DNA of 64,000 bases from Mortierella alpina (taxonomy: Eukaryota > Mortierellomycota > Mortierellomycetes > Mortierellales > Mortierellaceae). Within the stretch, counting starts at the first letter, position 1. Each line of letters starts with the position of its first letter. The translations under genes were made by a program, and so were the position numbers. Under the pieces are notes generated by a model that saw nothing but the letters and a program-made list of their open reading frames with translations, was not told the DNA's origin and did not search any database. Below are positions 1-10,073 of this stretch, in pieces. The stretch lies in the NCBI GenBank assembly GCA_029449245.1, contig JANATF010000015.1, positions 124,001 to 188,000 of the forward strand, read 5' to 3'.

Positions 1-1
1 C

Positions 2-1201
2 TTTAGGGGCACTTGACACTGTAGCTTGGAGATCCACGAGCTCCTGCGGTAGTCCAGGCCGTTTCGAATACATTTCTCCAAAGTCACTCGACTTTGTCCT
101 TCGATGTACCGGCTCTGTGCCGCTCCTGCGAGGTCCTGTAACCTGCTGCGGCCGGCCTTGTGATGGAGGCGTTGCTGGAGGTAGGCGCCTGCCCTCAGGC
201 GAGGGTGAGCGCGAGTAAGATTCAGTAGATCGTCTACGGCCAGAGTCTGGACTAAATGGATGAGGTGCCGGCTTATGCTGGTAGAGAGCACTGGCAGCGT
301 GGCTGCTGTTGAGGTTGCCAGTGCTACTGCTTCCGTAGTTGGGCACGCCATTGCTCTGGAAATACAACGAAGAATAGCTGCCGTACAGCGTGCTGCTGCC
401 GCCACTCGAGTGAGGCGTGCTAGGAGACCCAGCCATGGTCGAGTTGGACGTGCTCATAGGATTGGGCGTCTTATAGCTGCCGAAGGATGTCTTTCGCGTA
501 TGAGTACCACTTGAGTTGTGGTATGAGTCGGCGGGATCGGGAAAAGGCGTGGGTGAAGGTGGCCTCGATGAGGAGCGAAAAAAGGAGCGGAACACGCCTG
601 AGTCGCCTCCGTCTTTGGCGTTGTTCTTGCGCTTGCTACTGCCGGGGCTGTCGCTGCCCGCACTGGGGCCGGGCGCCACCAAGGGGGTTTGAGCAAGGGC
701 GTCGAGCGGATGGAACATATGCGTCCTGCCATTATGACTGTTGTTCCTTGGTCGCTGATGCAGGTGTGGCTGCTCCTCCATGGGTGGAGAATGCGAATGT
801 GAGGCGAACGTGGATGGAGAGGATGGTCGACCATACCCGAAGTGCCCATTCAATGGCGCAAACGAGGCAGAGCCGGCCGAGGGTCTTCTCTCTTTCCCGC
901 AAGGAGGTCTGGTGCCGGCGTCTCCATAATTAACAGAGGCTGCCTGTTCCATAGAACTGGCAGCGCGATAGGAGGACGAAGGCGAGTCCGTCGAGGGTTT
1001 GCGGTCATCGCTGGGGGCTGGCTGCAGAGGCGCCATGCTGTAGTATGCCGCTGCTGTGTGAAAGGCTTTCTTGCGGGCAGCCTGCAGATAATGCTGTTGA
1101 TGAGGATGAGGATGAAGAAAGGCAGGATGGATGATGGATGTGTCATTGGAGACAATGCGGCAGCTAAAAATAACATGCGGTGCGATGTGGGTCATCAACA
1201 T
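2..1201 (-). CDS. Ser/Pro-rich low-complexity protein, 3' end beyond window
   Basis: The minus strand is open without a stop from an ATG at 1201 (alternative ATG at 1195) to the window edge, 400 codons; the next in-frame stop upstream is near 1226. The predicted protein begins with a His/Gln-rich stretch, then is dominated by Ser, Pro, Gly and Asn, with many S-P and R-R-x-S type sites and short phrases such as SFFRSSSRPPSPTPFPDP and RRTKSSDFGEMYSKRPG. Such composition is typical of disordered, phosphorylated signalling or polarity proteins in fungi, but I recognise no domain. The C-terminus lies outside the window, so any folded domain may be missing. The start is uncertain: the first ~35 codons could include a 5' intron (acceptor-like CAG near 1094). 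Other-frame ORFs here are shadows. Confidence 0.7.
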   Translation of the reverse strand, partial: MLMTHIAPHVIFSCRIVSNDTSIIHPAFLHPHPHQQHYLQAARKKAFHTAAAYYSMAPLQPAPSDDRKPSTDSPSSSYRAASSMEQAASVNYGDAGTRPPCGKERRPSAGSASFAPLNGHFGYGRPSSPSTFASHSHSPPMEEQPHLHQRPRNNSHNGRTHMFHPLDALAQTPLVAPGPSAGSDSPGSSKRKNNAKDGGDSGVFRSFFRSSSRPPSPTPFPDPADSYHNSSGTHTRKTSFGSYKTPNPMSTSNSTMAGSPSTPHSSGGSSTLYGSYSSLYFQSNGVPNYGSSSTGNLNSSHAASALYQHKPAPHPFSPDSGRRRSTESYSRSPSPEGRRLPPATPPSQGRPQQVTGPRRSGTEPVHRRTKSSDFGEMYSKRPGLPQELVDLQATVSSAPK

Positions 1202-1366
1202 GGTGAGCAATAATATGGTTGCTTTTCAGGGGCACGACGGCCGCAGAAAAAAAAACGCGTGTGTGACGGAGACGATGCACCGTGCACGGGCATGGTGCCC
1301 ATTCATCTCCATGTGCACGAACTCTTCGACAGCGTCGTATTTACACCCTGGATCGTATGCCTACCT

Positions 1367-3004
1367 CTAGTAGTAAAATTGCGTCTCGATCTGCTTGATG
1401 TCGGGTCTTGCGCCCGCAAGCCAGGTCTGCATCTCCTTTTCCACTAGACCCAGGCCAAAGTGAAAGCGCTCTAATCTGAGGAGCGCCGAAGCAAGAGCCT
1501 GCATCTCCGGTAAGCCCAGCGGGTGGTCCTCATTCCCAATAAGCTCAAAAGACTGCAGCTGCTTCAAGCTCTGGAGGGTTGCCATGTCGAATCCATTCGT
1601 CTCGGATACTACCATCTCATCTGACCCGATCGCCAGGCGCTGAAGACACTCAAGTTGCGACACTCGCTGAAACAAACACCGCTCCCACGGCAGATCGAAA
1701 CCAGGCAAGACTGGGGACGGACCATCCAGTCCTTGTGCCTCCAAGATTCTGAGTCTATCACAAGTCCATTGGCCCTGGAAAATGCTCAGGTCCGCCTGCG
1801 GACACCACGACAACTTGAAACTTTGAAGTGTCGGCACCATCTCAGCTATATGTTGTAAGGCCACTTTGCTGACATCCGAACACCAAGAGACATCCAGCTC
1901 CAAGAAGGGTGGCCAGCCATGGCCATCCTGCGAGTGGCCAGAAACACGCTCAACGATCGCCTCGAGTACCTCGCTTGCTATATTCGATTGGGCGGCGACG
2001 AGGGTATCAAGTCCAGTACAGGACTTTATGACCTGCACCAGGTGAAAGTTATCAATAGACGACATCTTGCTCACATTCAGTGATTTGAGACTTAGGCAGT
2101 GGCTTTGTAGGATTGGCCACTGAAACGAACTCCAGGCTTCGTCAAAGTTCCCAGAGAGATCAAGATACTCAAGATCAGGACACTGTCGCAATAAGGGCTC
2201 GACGATGGAACCGGTGCTGGATACGGTGGTCTCTGCAAGGCTGAGGTGTCTCAATGCGAGAACATGGCGGCTGCTGTCGACAGCAATTGACGAAACACTC
2301 GGCGTTCCATGGCCTGTGAGGGGACCGCGGAACAGCTCAAAGCCTTGAAGATCTGATCCTTCAAGATTGAGCCGTAATAATGTGTGGGCGCGCGCCACCA
2401 AAAGTGAGCCGAGATAGTCAGGCGCAAACTCACTGCAATCCGTTCCAGTGGACTTCAGTACGCTTAAACCATTCCAGGAAGCAAAGCCAAAGTTGTGCGC
2501 AAGGGGGTCATCCTGGTCCTGGTCCTGGTCCTGGTCCTGATCTATAAGCGCGGCGGCACTGTTAACAAAGCCAAGCTCTTGTAAAGATTCCAAGGCGCTC
2601 AAGCCGCCTAGCCAGGCTAGCTTTTGGCCATGACAGCTATTCAGTCGCAGAACCTTTAACCGCGGCAGACGCTGGACCAGGAGCTTGACGCTCACCTGAT
2701 CCAAGGACTTTGCCAAGGTCAGATCCAGTGAGATGAGTTGGGGGCATGATGCGAAAACATCGTCCCTGAGTGCACTATCGAAGCTGCCGATGAGTGTAAA
2801 GGTCCTAACGTGGCGTCCCAGACGAGGCAGTTGAGCCAAGAGGTCGGGTCGGTGGATGGGCGGATGGCTGAGCGAGTGCCACAGCCGAGCTGTGAAGACC
2901 TGGGACCATATCCTGCAGACGAGAGCCGCCGGTAGAAGATGGGGTGGACTGTCCTGAAGGCATGCGGCAACCAGGTCGAGCAATTCTAATGGCAGCGTGG
3001 TCAT
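1367..3004 (-). CDS. F-box / leucine-rich-repeat protein
   Basis: 545-aa product. The N-terminus (about residues 3-45) matches an F-box: TLPLELLDLVAACL, then a Pro-containing helix, LVCRIWSQVFTARLWHSL. The remainder shows repeated L-x-x-L-x-L units (for example LEYLDLSGNF, FLELDVSWCSDVS, LQSFKLSWCPQA), the pattern of cysteine-free or AMN1-like LRRs in substrate receptors. Family knowledge: such proteins bind Skp1 through the F-box and recruit substrates to an SCF ubiquitin ligase. I chose the ATG at 3004 rather than an upstream ATG at 3097, because the longer form would place a run of Phe encoded by a 16-A tract before the F-box. An Asp-Gln repeat encoded by a hexanucleotide tract lies in the LRR part. 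The substrate is unknown. No intron is needed. Confidence 0.85.
   Translation of the reverse strand: MTTLPLELLDLVAACLQDSPPHLLPAALVCRIWSQVFTARLWHSLSHPPIHRPDLLAQLPRLGRHVRTFTLIGSFDSALRDDVFASCPQLISLDLTLAKSLDQVSVKLLVQRLPRLKVLRLNSCHGQKLAWLGGLSALESLQELGFVNSAAALIDQDQDQDQDQDDPLAHNFGFASWNGLSVLKSTGTDCSEFAPDYLGSLLVARAHTLLRLNLEGSDLQGFELFRGPLTGHGTPSVSSIAVDSSRHVLALRHLSLAETTVSSTGSIVEPLLRQCPDLEYLDLSGNFDEAWSSFQWPILQSHCLSLKSLNVSKMSSIDNFHLVQVIKSCTGLDTLVAAQSNIASEVLEAIVERVSGHSQDGHGWPPFLELDVSWCSDVSKVALQHIAEMVPTLQSFKLSWCPQADLSIFQGQWTCDRLRILEAQGLDGPSPVLPGFDLPWERCLFQRVSQLECLQRLAIGSDEMVVSETNGFDMATLQSLKQLQSFELIGNEDHPLGLPEMQALASALLRLERFHFGLGLVEKEMQTWLAGARPDIKQIETQFYY
2511..2540 (+). repeat. in-frame hexanucleotide microsatellite, 5 units
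   Basis: Five tandem TCCTGG-type hexamers inside the F-box/LRR coding region. On the coding (minus) strand they give a run of Asp-Gln pairs between two LRR units. Length change by whole units would keep the frame. Confidence 0.85.
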
Positions 3005-3184
3005 GGTTAGAGAAGAACAAAAAAAAAAAAAAAAGACCAGACGATTTGAACAGTCGTTGTTGGGGTTGCGCAAGGAAAGACGTCCAAAAAGACTCACTCA
3101 ATCTTGAATCTTGCCATCTTGCCTCTCTCGATCACCTCACAGCCTTCACCTCTCATCGCTGCTTTCCCAGCCCTTTTTAATCCA
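3005..3184. promoter_or_regulatory. divergent intergenic promoter region with poly-A tract
   Basis: A 180-bp spacer separates the divergent start codons of the F-box/LRR gene (3004, minus) and the reductase gene (3185, plus). It holds a 16-base poly-A run (3019-3034), a stiff, nucleosome-excluding kind of sequence often found in fungal promoters. No clear TATA box is seen. Confidence 0.5.
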
Positions 3185-5851
3185 ATGGTTCCAGAGGCAG
3201 ACGACGTTCCGCATGCAGACCATCTGACCGTGCTCTTTGCATCGCAGACTGGCAACGCAGAATCTATCTCTCGCAACATTCACGAGCAGGCACAGGAACG
3301 GGGCTTTAAGTCTGCGCACTTTGTCCTGAATGACTTTGCCAAAGTTGACTGGGACACGGAGGAATGTCTCGTTTTTGTTGTCTCCACCACCGGAGACGGC
3401 GATCCTCCAGACAACTCCACAAAGTTCTGGCGCCATCTCCGCAAGCTGAAGGGTGTAGGCCTTACAAGAGCAAAATACGCAATTCTTGGCAAGTTGTTGC
3501 CCACTGAACAGATTCCACTTTATTGAGCAAAGAGTCGAGTCGAGTCGATGTGCCATGCAGCGCTGTCTTGACTAAACAGCGCAATTCAAACGCTTTCTGC
3601 AATAGGTCTTGGTGACACAAACTACGACAACTTTTGTCAGACTGCGAAGCGACTCGACACTCGGCTTCAAGAGCTGGGCGCTTCCTCGTTTTATGCTCGT
3701 GGGCTAGCTGACGACGCCACAGGGTAAAGCTACTCGTCAATAACAAGCACCACCATACCACAACGGACAGCTGCCTTAACTTTCTTCACTTTCCCTGCTA
3801 TCGTTCTAGTCTGGAGGAGACTGTCGATCCATGGATCAAAAACCTCTGGCCAAAATTAGCACACCAAGTCGTCTCTTCACCCATCATCCATGACTTGCCT
3901 CGGCCCCGCCTAACTGAGGATGAACAGGTCATTGTGAAGGCCATCATTGACAAGCAGGAGCATGAGAAGCAAGAGCTCTATGAGCATCTGCATCGTACCT
4001 CGCCGCCCTACCAAATAAGCTCACCCGCTACGGCCCCAAAGGACGAGAGCAACCACTCGGTTGAATCTATTACAGAGGGTGTTGACAGTCTCTTGCTGGC
4101 AGCTTCCGAAGAAGCTGCTGTTGTCCCAGGCACAGGATACAGTATCAGCGTTGATTTCTCAAGCATGGCTATTCACACCAACCTCACAGCATTGCCCCGT
4201 GTTCCCAACGCCAACTTAAAAATCGCGGACGCGGATGTTGCGACTAAAGTCTCATCCAAGGCAGTACGATCGCTTCCTGCCTTTATTCAAACACCGACAC
4301 CTTTGATGGCTGCCAAGATCAACAGTGTGCGATGCTTGACTGACGAAAGTGCATACAAGAGGACGCTGCTGGTTGAATTTGGATTTGAAGATGACGTTGA
4401 CTATGCCCCAGGAGACTCATTTGGTGTCTGGGCACCGAATGACGAGTCGTTGGTCCGTGGAGTATTGGCTGAATTGGGCGTTAGCGAGCAAGAGATGACC
4501 AAGGCTGTCAGGCTCGAAGGAGACGGTAGGAAATTACTTTATGAAAGCGGCAAGATAGCCCGATTGAAAACAAGTGTATTAATATGAATGTGCTTCCATT
4601 ACCATACAGGCATTCCTTCTCATTTGCAACCAATCCAGTCGGCAACCCTGCTTGAAATCTTCCGCTACTCGGTGGACTTGACTTCTGCGCCTAAAAAGGC
4701 CAACATCCGACTGTATGCTGAGCATGCCACGGATTTGGCAGAGAAACAAAAGCTCATGTTCATGGCTTCAAAGCAAGGAACGGAACAATTTAATGCTTTC
4801 CGTGTGCAAGGTCCGACATTCTTGGACATCCTGCACACATTCCGATCGGTGAAGATTCCGGTTGCACGAGCGATCGAGACGCTGCCGCCGCTTCAACCCA
4901 GATACTACTCGATCACGAGCTCCCCCCTGGCTAAAAACGGGCATCGTCGGTGGTCATGCGCGTTCAACGTGGTCAAATATGAGTCACCAGAGGGCTTCGA
5001 GCGGCGCGGCGTCTGCACTCCTTGGCTAGATGAGCTTACAGGAAAGGTGCCTCATGGCAAAACAGTGACAGCTGGCTTTTCGAATTTGACCATACCGATT
5101 TTCTTAAAGCCGAACGAGACAAAGTTCAATCTGCCGTCCGACACGACCAAGCCAGTTATCATGATTGGTCCCGGCACTGGAGTGGCACCCTTCATGGGCT
5201 TTATGGAGCACAGATCGGAGCAACGGAAAATCAAAAAGCGCCTGGCGAACATCGGGACAGGCTCTCGTCAGCATCTTGACGATCACTTCGGAGACATGTG
5301 GCTGTTTTTCGGCTGCCGCCATCGAGAGAAAGATTGGATTTTCAAGGATGTTATGAATGAGTACAAGAAGGAAGGGGTGCTCAGCGAACTACAGCTGGCA
5401 GTCAGCCGGGAGGAGAACGTGCCTAACAGTGGCAAGTACGTTCAGGATTTAATCAAGATGCAAGGGAAACGAGTGTGGGACTTGCTGGACAGGAAGGGCG
5501 CTCTGATCTATGTGTGCGGGTGAGTCAAACGTTTGAGATAGAGGTCGCAGCATGCATGGTTGGCATGGTATTAACAACTTCATTATGTACTTCTGCAAAA
5601 TATCCACGTAGTGATGCAAAGGGTATGGCCAAGGGTGTGCATGATGAGTTGGTGAACGTTCTCGTAGAATATGGCGGCTATGAGAAGATGGCGGCCATGG
5701 TGGAGCTCAACAAGTGGGCGCAAGAGAAACGCTACCTGCGCGATCTGGTAAGTGCTCTTTTCATAGCAGGCTTGCTACTGAGCAGAAAGGGTGGCCTCTT
5801 ATTGACCAGCAATGTGCTTTCTCAACTCTTTGTGTCAATTAGTGGGCATAA
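3185..5851 (+). CDS. MTRR: methionine synthase reductase-like diflavin NADPH reductase
   Basis: Six exons by my reading: 3185-3488, 3606-3723, 3810-4525, 4610-5519, 5612-5747, 5843-5851; 730 aa. Order: flavodoxin/FMN domain (phosphate loop SQTGNAE about residues 20-26, TTGDGDPPDN, LGDTNYDNFC), a variable linker, the connecting/FAD domain (RYYSITSS, GVCTPWL), and the NADPH domain (GPGTGVAPFMGF, CGDAKGMAKGVHDEL), ending in Leu-Trp-Ala. The Trp is the aromatic that stacks on FAD in this superfamily. Human MTRR is ~700 aa; the pieces RLQELGASSFY..GLADD and MWLFFGCRH resemble MTRR more than Tah18 or cytochrome P450 reductase. Known role of the family: electrons from NADPH through FAD and FMN reactivate oxidised cob(II)alamin in methionine synthase. 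Intron 1 is GC-AG; the others are GT-AG, 84-95 nt. ATG 3185 is preferred to the ATG at 3104, which adds a non-homologous leader. A Tah18-type role in Fe-S assembly is the main alternative. Confidence 0.85.
3489..3605 (+). other. GC-AG intron in the reductase gene
   Basis: The donor reads CTTG|gcaagt and the acceptor aatag|GTCTTGG. Joining 3488 to 3606 restores AILGLGDTNYDN across the FMN-binding strand; no GT donor gives this. GCAAGT is the usual consensus for the minor GC-AG intron class. Confidence 0.8.
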
Positions 5852-6249
5852 ACGCCGACTGTAGATAACCTTAAAATGCTACGCCTTCAGTCCTCCGAGG
5901 CAGTAGCACCGCCAACATGCATCCAGAGCCTTTGATTCACCCCTGCAAACAGTAGTAGTATCAGTATCGGCGTAGCCGTAGCATAGTATCCGAGTACGGG
6001 GAGGACTTTTATACTCGATGGGAGCCCTCCTAGATCTGCATCTTCGACTCGTGAGCGACAACAAGGAAGGACATAGTCGGTGTGATGAAGCGGTTGTGGA
6101 TCGGAGCCCCGTTATTGATCTTGTATGTTTCAAGACAAATCTGTATTTGGTCCCTTTTTCTTTCATTCCAGATTCAACTTTACCTAGCCTTGACAACAGC
6201 GCTCATTACGTTTGTTGCCTTGCCAAAGCCTGTCGCTCCGCACACGGAA
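5852..6249. other. intergenic, no gene seen
   Basis: Downstream of the reductase stop I see no convincing coding region. Bases ~6136-6220 are a diverged match, same orientation, to ~9997-10080 beside Ty3-A (shared pieces such as GGTCCCTTT and TCCAG), so part of this spacer is probably transposon-derived. Confidence 0.4.
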
Positions 6250-6426
6250 TAGGTGATTAAGCAAGAGTGGACGTTTTGACGGTATTTGGAAAATATAGCC
6301 GGAATTGGAGTAACGAGACAAGAGAGGGATCTATTTATTTATCAGGAACCGGAATCTAAATAGGTTCGGTTCCTGGGGCTCTGTCTAGCTACTATTGTCA
6401 TGTGATCTGGCCAATACGGTGCATCA
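6250..6426 (-). repeat. degenerate Ty3-C-like LTR, minus orientation
   Basis: Read on the minus strand, a purine tract (6427-6440) is followed by TGATGCACCG, then an inverted repeat CAGGAACCG (6367-6375 on plus as CGGTTCCTG; partner 6343-6351) enclosing CTATTTAG, then TAAATAAATAGA and CCCTCTCTTGTCTCG. The last motif is the same as in the Ty3-C LTRs. The segment 6291-6332 is repeated in reverse orientation at 60623-60665. The LTR 3' edge is not clear. Confidence 0.55.
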
Positions 6427-7256
6427 CTCTCCTCCCCTCTAGAGGACGAAGTCCAGGGTAAGAATAGCAGCATGTGTTGGAAGATCATGATGAAGGAAAA
6501 AATAAGAAAACCCTCTTGGTGGCCATATCAAAATGGGTCATAGAATTCTCTGCATCAGAATAGGGCATTTATAATTTTACTTGCTCCTTCTTGTGCTTCT
6601 TCGAGCAGAAGACTTGCCCTGCTCTTGTTGCATCGTGATTGGAAAGTTTTGACCGTGTTGAAGAAGTTTTTAGGAATAGAAGCAAGTGAGAATCAGATGT
6701 GGGCCACACGACCACACACCTTGAGTATTTATACAGGTTTTGGCGCAGCTGATACAGGTAATAAAGATCTTTCTAGGAAGAAACACCTAGAACTTAGCAT
6801 GATGCATGGATGCATCAAAACCGGGTCAACGTCATATTTGACCTAGTTCACGACTCTTCTAGGGTACTGGATACGGGAACTTTGGAGTCAGGGTTCTTGG
6901 GTACAGGACCCTGTGACCAGAGAGTCGTAATCTATGAACTACGGGCCTTAGTGAATATGCAACAGCGATCGATATTCGCGTAGGATGACGAGGCTGCGAG
7001 CGAGACTTGGATCCAGACTGAGACTCGCGACTTCCCTAGTATTCCCGGATACAACGTCTCTCAATAAAGTTCTCTTCGTAGCGTCTCTCGCGTGGGGACA
7101 GCCAGTGTATGTGGATCTGATGAGGTTCGATATGAATGTTTCAGCAGCGGCTGTAGCAAATATGACAGGGCAAATCTTGAGGAAGGATTTTTACCTCACA
7201 GACAGAATTCAGGGCAACAGGGCGGTGCAGTACGTGCCACCACCTGGGCACTCATA
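6427..7256. other. intergenic, probably decayed transposon sequence
   Basis: No intact gene. On the minus strand ~6580-6640 a short basic tail ending in a stop (KKHKKEQVKL-like) precedes the purine tract and LTR, the order expected at a pol C-terminus, but this is weak. The rest holds only short ORFs without recognisable motifs. Confidence 0.3.
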
Positions 7257-7417
7257 CAAAATGTCGTCCTCTACTAAGGAAGCGCCTTTCGCAGCGGTTA
7301 CATGGGGTTTGTGCGGGTCACCGCTTCCCTTTTTGAGTTAGCCACACTCGTACGCTTCCCTTTTTAGGGAAGATTATCAGCACGAAGGGCGCTTCCTTAG
7401 TAGAGGACGACATTTTG
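7257..7417. repeat. 35-bp inverted repeat, MITE-like
   Basis: Arms 7257-7291 and 7383-7417 are inverted copies with one mismatch (outer ends CAAAATGTCG / CGACATTTTG), separated by 91 bp. The 161-bp unit looks like a small foldback or MITE. No matching target duplication is evident at the flanks. Confidence 0.65.
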
Positions 7418-7423
7418 TCCCAG

Positions 7424-7458
7424 CCCCTCTGCAGCAAAAAATTTTGCAGGCAGAGGGG
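7424..7458. repeat. short strong hairpin
   Basis: CCCCTCTGC (7424-7432) pairs with GCAGAGGGG (7450-7458), with an inner GCAAAA/TTTTGC stem. It lies 3' of the decayed Ty3-A pol (minus strand) and could be part of its 3' end; function unknown. Confidence 0.5.
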
Positions 7459-7772
7459 ATGGGTTCAGAGCTTCCATGTTGCCAAAGTACAAATAAAGAA
7501 AGAGAGGACATCGCATCTGCTACACCACACCGATCGCAGTGCATCTTGTCGGCTTCTCTAAGCCGCCAAAACGGATCCCCTGTGTCCTCGATTGCGATCC
7601 TGATTCATCCTTGCCATTGCTTCATCACGCGTTTCCCATCTCGATCTCGTTGCCGTCTTCCTCGGATCCTCATCGCTTCCTCATCCTCTCGCATCCAGAC
7701 AGTAAGTCACGTCCTCAATCCTTTTTTTTTGCGTATTTCTCCTGTCACTCAAACACCCCCTCACGCTTGCTC

Positions 7773-8459
7773 CTATCCTGTGCGTCGGGTAGGCGGTCGG
7801 TACTGTTTGAGGTGCGTGTGGTTCACGGGACGACCAGCTCGATAGAGGAAGCGCAAGAGTTCTTTCTTCTGCACCACAAGGTAAGCTCCGCCAGCACGCT
7901 TGGCGCTGATTTGGAGAAGGCCTATCCGTCTTGGCTGCAGCTTCTTGCTCCAGTGCTTGTCGAGGCTGGGACGGCACACGAGAATTGACCGGTCTACGTG
8001 ATATTCTCTAGGCCGTGGCAGCGGCGAGCTGCGCTTGAGGATGCGGTGCTCCTCGTTGACCCGATCAAAGGCAGTCTTGCGTCTGACAGCGAGCATGCTG
8101 GGACGCTGCTTGTTCAGCGTCTCCTGGTGGACAGGATCAACGATGGTTGGATCGTACTTGCTGCTGAGCGAGGTACGTGCAAGCTGTCCATACAGCATTT
8201 CGAATGGAGGGTAGCCCTGCACTTCCTTTTCCATAGTAGTCCATGTCCAGACCACTCGCTCTAACATGACCCTCCACTTGTTCTCGGACAACAGGTTCTC
8301 GGCCAAGCGCCTCTGTAGTTGTTGCACCAGGAAGCCATTGTACCTCTCGATTTTCCCGTTCGTCTGTGGATGGTAAGCAGATGCAGTCGCGATTGTGATA
8401 TGATTTCCCTCGCACTCCTTTTTAAACGCTCTTTGCGCCAGTGAGGTTCCGTTGGCCAT
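7773..8459 (-). pseudogene. Ty3-A integrase core end and C-terminal domain
   Basis: AYHPQTNGKIERYN marks the third catalytic residue (Glu) of the integrase core. The rest covers the integrase C-terminal domain, including a degenerate KLQPRRIGLLQI and a VNHTHLKQYRP tail. No chromodomain is visible. Confidence 0.7.
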
Positions 8460-8558
8460 TATAATGACTTGAGGCTAACCACAACGTTCAAACCAGTGTC
8501 TCTTCATTTTTCTCTGGATAGTCGTCCCCTGGATATCACTCAGGGCAATCGACACGAC

Positions 8559-8816
8559 CTATTCGGACAAATAATCGATCAGGCTCAGGATGTACGATTT
8601 GCCGTGTGACGGCGGAAGAGGACCCACGATATCCAATCCTACGACAAGGAAGATGGATGGCGGTGACGGAATACGATGATGATGGTATCTGGTGGGATCC
8701 TTCTTCTGGAAGCGTTGACATGCGTCGCAGCTCTGGACAGCGGCTTTGATGTCCTCATATTGACATGGCCAGAAGTAGCTGATGGCTGCAAGCCGAAACG
8801 CGCCCAAAATGCCCAA
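8559..8816 (-). pseudogene. Ty3-A integrase zinc-binding end and core start
   Basis: The reading contains YFWPCQYEDIKAAVQSCDACQRFQK, i.e. the CxxC half of the HHCC integrase domain, and GLDIVGPLPPSHGKSYILSLIDYLSE, the first Asp of the catalytic triad. It ends at a stop, with the rest in another frame downstream. Confidence 0.7.
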
Positions 8817-9069
8817 ATGTCCGTTGGTGGTGGAGCCGTGTAGGGTGTCGATAAGCTACTGTCTATCCAGAGGTGGGACGTGCAGACAGGCGTGAGTTAG
8901 CTCCGATGGTGCGCTTCATGAGGCTCCCAGATTGCACAAAGAACCCTATAGCCTGTCGTGCAATCCTTAGGCGCTCGGAGCGGCACCTCTCGGATATGGT
9001 ATCGCCCTGGAGCCAAGCTGCGATTGAAGCATACGGTTCTTCATAGAGCTCTACTAGGGCGACGGGACG

Positions 9070-9309
9070 CTATCCTCCTAAGAGTTCGATTTCGTCTTCA
9101 AGACCATGCTGTGGGACGGTTCCTACCAGGGGTATCCTGGAGAGCGTGTCGGAGTCCTTCATGTCTCGTCCGGGTCTGTGGTGGATTTTGACGTTGAACC
9201 TTGCGACATACAGAGGCCACCTGGTAAGGTGTGCGTTTTGAAATTGCAGGTTGTGCAGATACAGCAGCGCGTTGTGATCGAGGAACGCGTGAACGACCTT
9301 GTCTAACAA
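9070..9309 (-). pseudogene. Ty3-A RNase H C-terminal part
   Basis: The short frame contains FLDHNALLYLHNL (the TDHxxL motif with the Thr changed) and FNVKIHHRPGRDMKDSDTLSR, the conserved end of RNase H (HRPGxxNxxADxLSR). It continues the previous fragment after a frameshift. Confidence 0.7.
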
Positions 9310-10064
9310 TAGGTGTTCGTTCTTCCGTAGACATAGACAAAGCCCAGCAACTCCCGCTCCGTTGCAAAGTAGCGGGACTCGGCACCGGACAGCTTACGAC
9401 TTCCAAAGAGGATCAGCCGATAGACGGTCTTGATGGTAATGTTGCCGTCGTCTGACTCGTAGGCAGCGTGAGCCAGGACATATCCAGTGTGTTCACCAGA
9501 CGTGTCCGCTGATACGATGACGGGGCGCCGATGGTCGATCAGGATAAGCACCGGTGATCCCAATAATGATCGCTGCAAGTCTTGGAACGCCTGCTCAAAA
9601 TTTGGGTCCTCGCTCCAGGCCTTCTGGAATGCAAGAGGTCTCTTATCGAAGCGGTAGAGTTTGGACAGGAGTCCTGCAACCTTGGAGAACCCAGAGACGA
9701 ACTCGCCCATGAACAAGCAAAAGCCAATGAAAGCCCGCAGCTCCTTGACGTTTGTGGGGATAGGCCACATGGAGACCTTGTTAAGCTTCTTGGGATGGGC
9801 ACTCATGCCTTCTGGACCCAGGACTCGACCCAGGAACTCGCTCCGTTCGACAAAAAAACCAGATTTGCTTCCGGCATACGATCCATTGACCTCATTCATT
9901 CGTGACAGTGTGATGAAGTGGTTGCAGTTTGGAGTAAAAATAGCATTTTTGAGTTTGTGTGCTGCGTGAAAATCAATACCGGGCAGAAAACAAATTTTGT
10001 TCTGGGTCCCTTTCACTTTCACTCCAGTTTGAACATAATGTTCTAGATAGCCTTGAAAACAACG
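9303..10064 (-). pseudogene. Ty3-A reverse transcriptase C-terminal part and RNase H
   Basis: The frame shows the RT-to-RNase H connection seen in Ty3 elements: FLGRVLGPEGMSAHPKK (position after the RT palm), VKELRAFIGFCLFMGEFV, then an RNase H start VIVSADTSGEHTGYVL and the LSGAESRYFATERELLGFVY segment. The RT catalytic YxDD part is missing upstream, so the gene is truncated. The frame breaks near 9303. Confidence 0.75.
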
Positions 10065-10073
10065 CTTGCTTTC

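Noticed and set aside
487-933. Plus-strand ORFs in the first 1.2 kb
   Set aside because: Shadows of the Ser/Pro-rich minus-strand frame, with Cys/Arg-rich composition typical of antisense.
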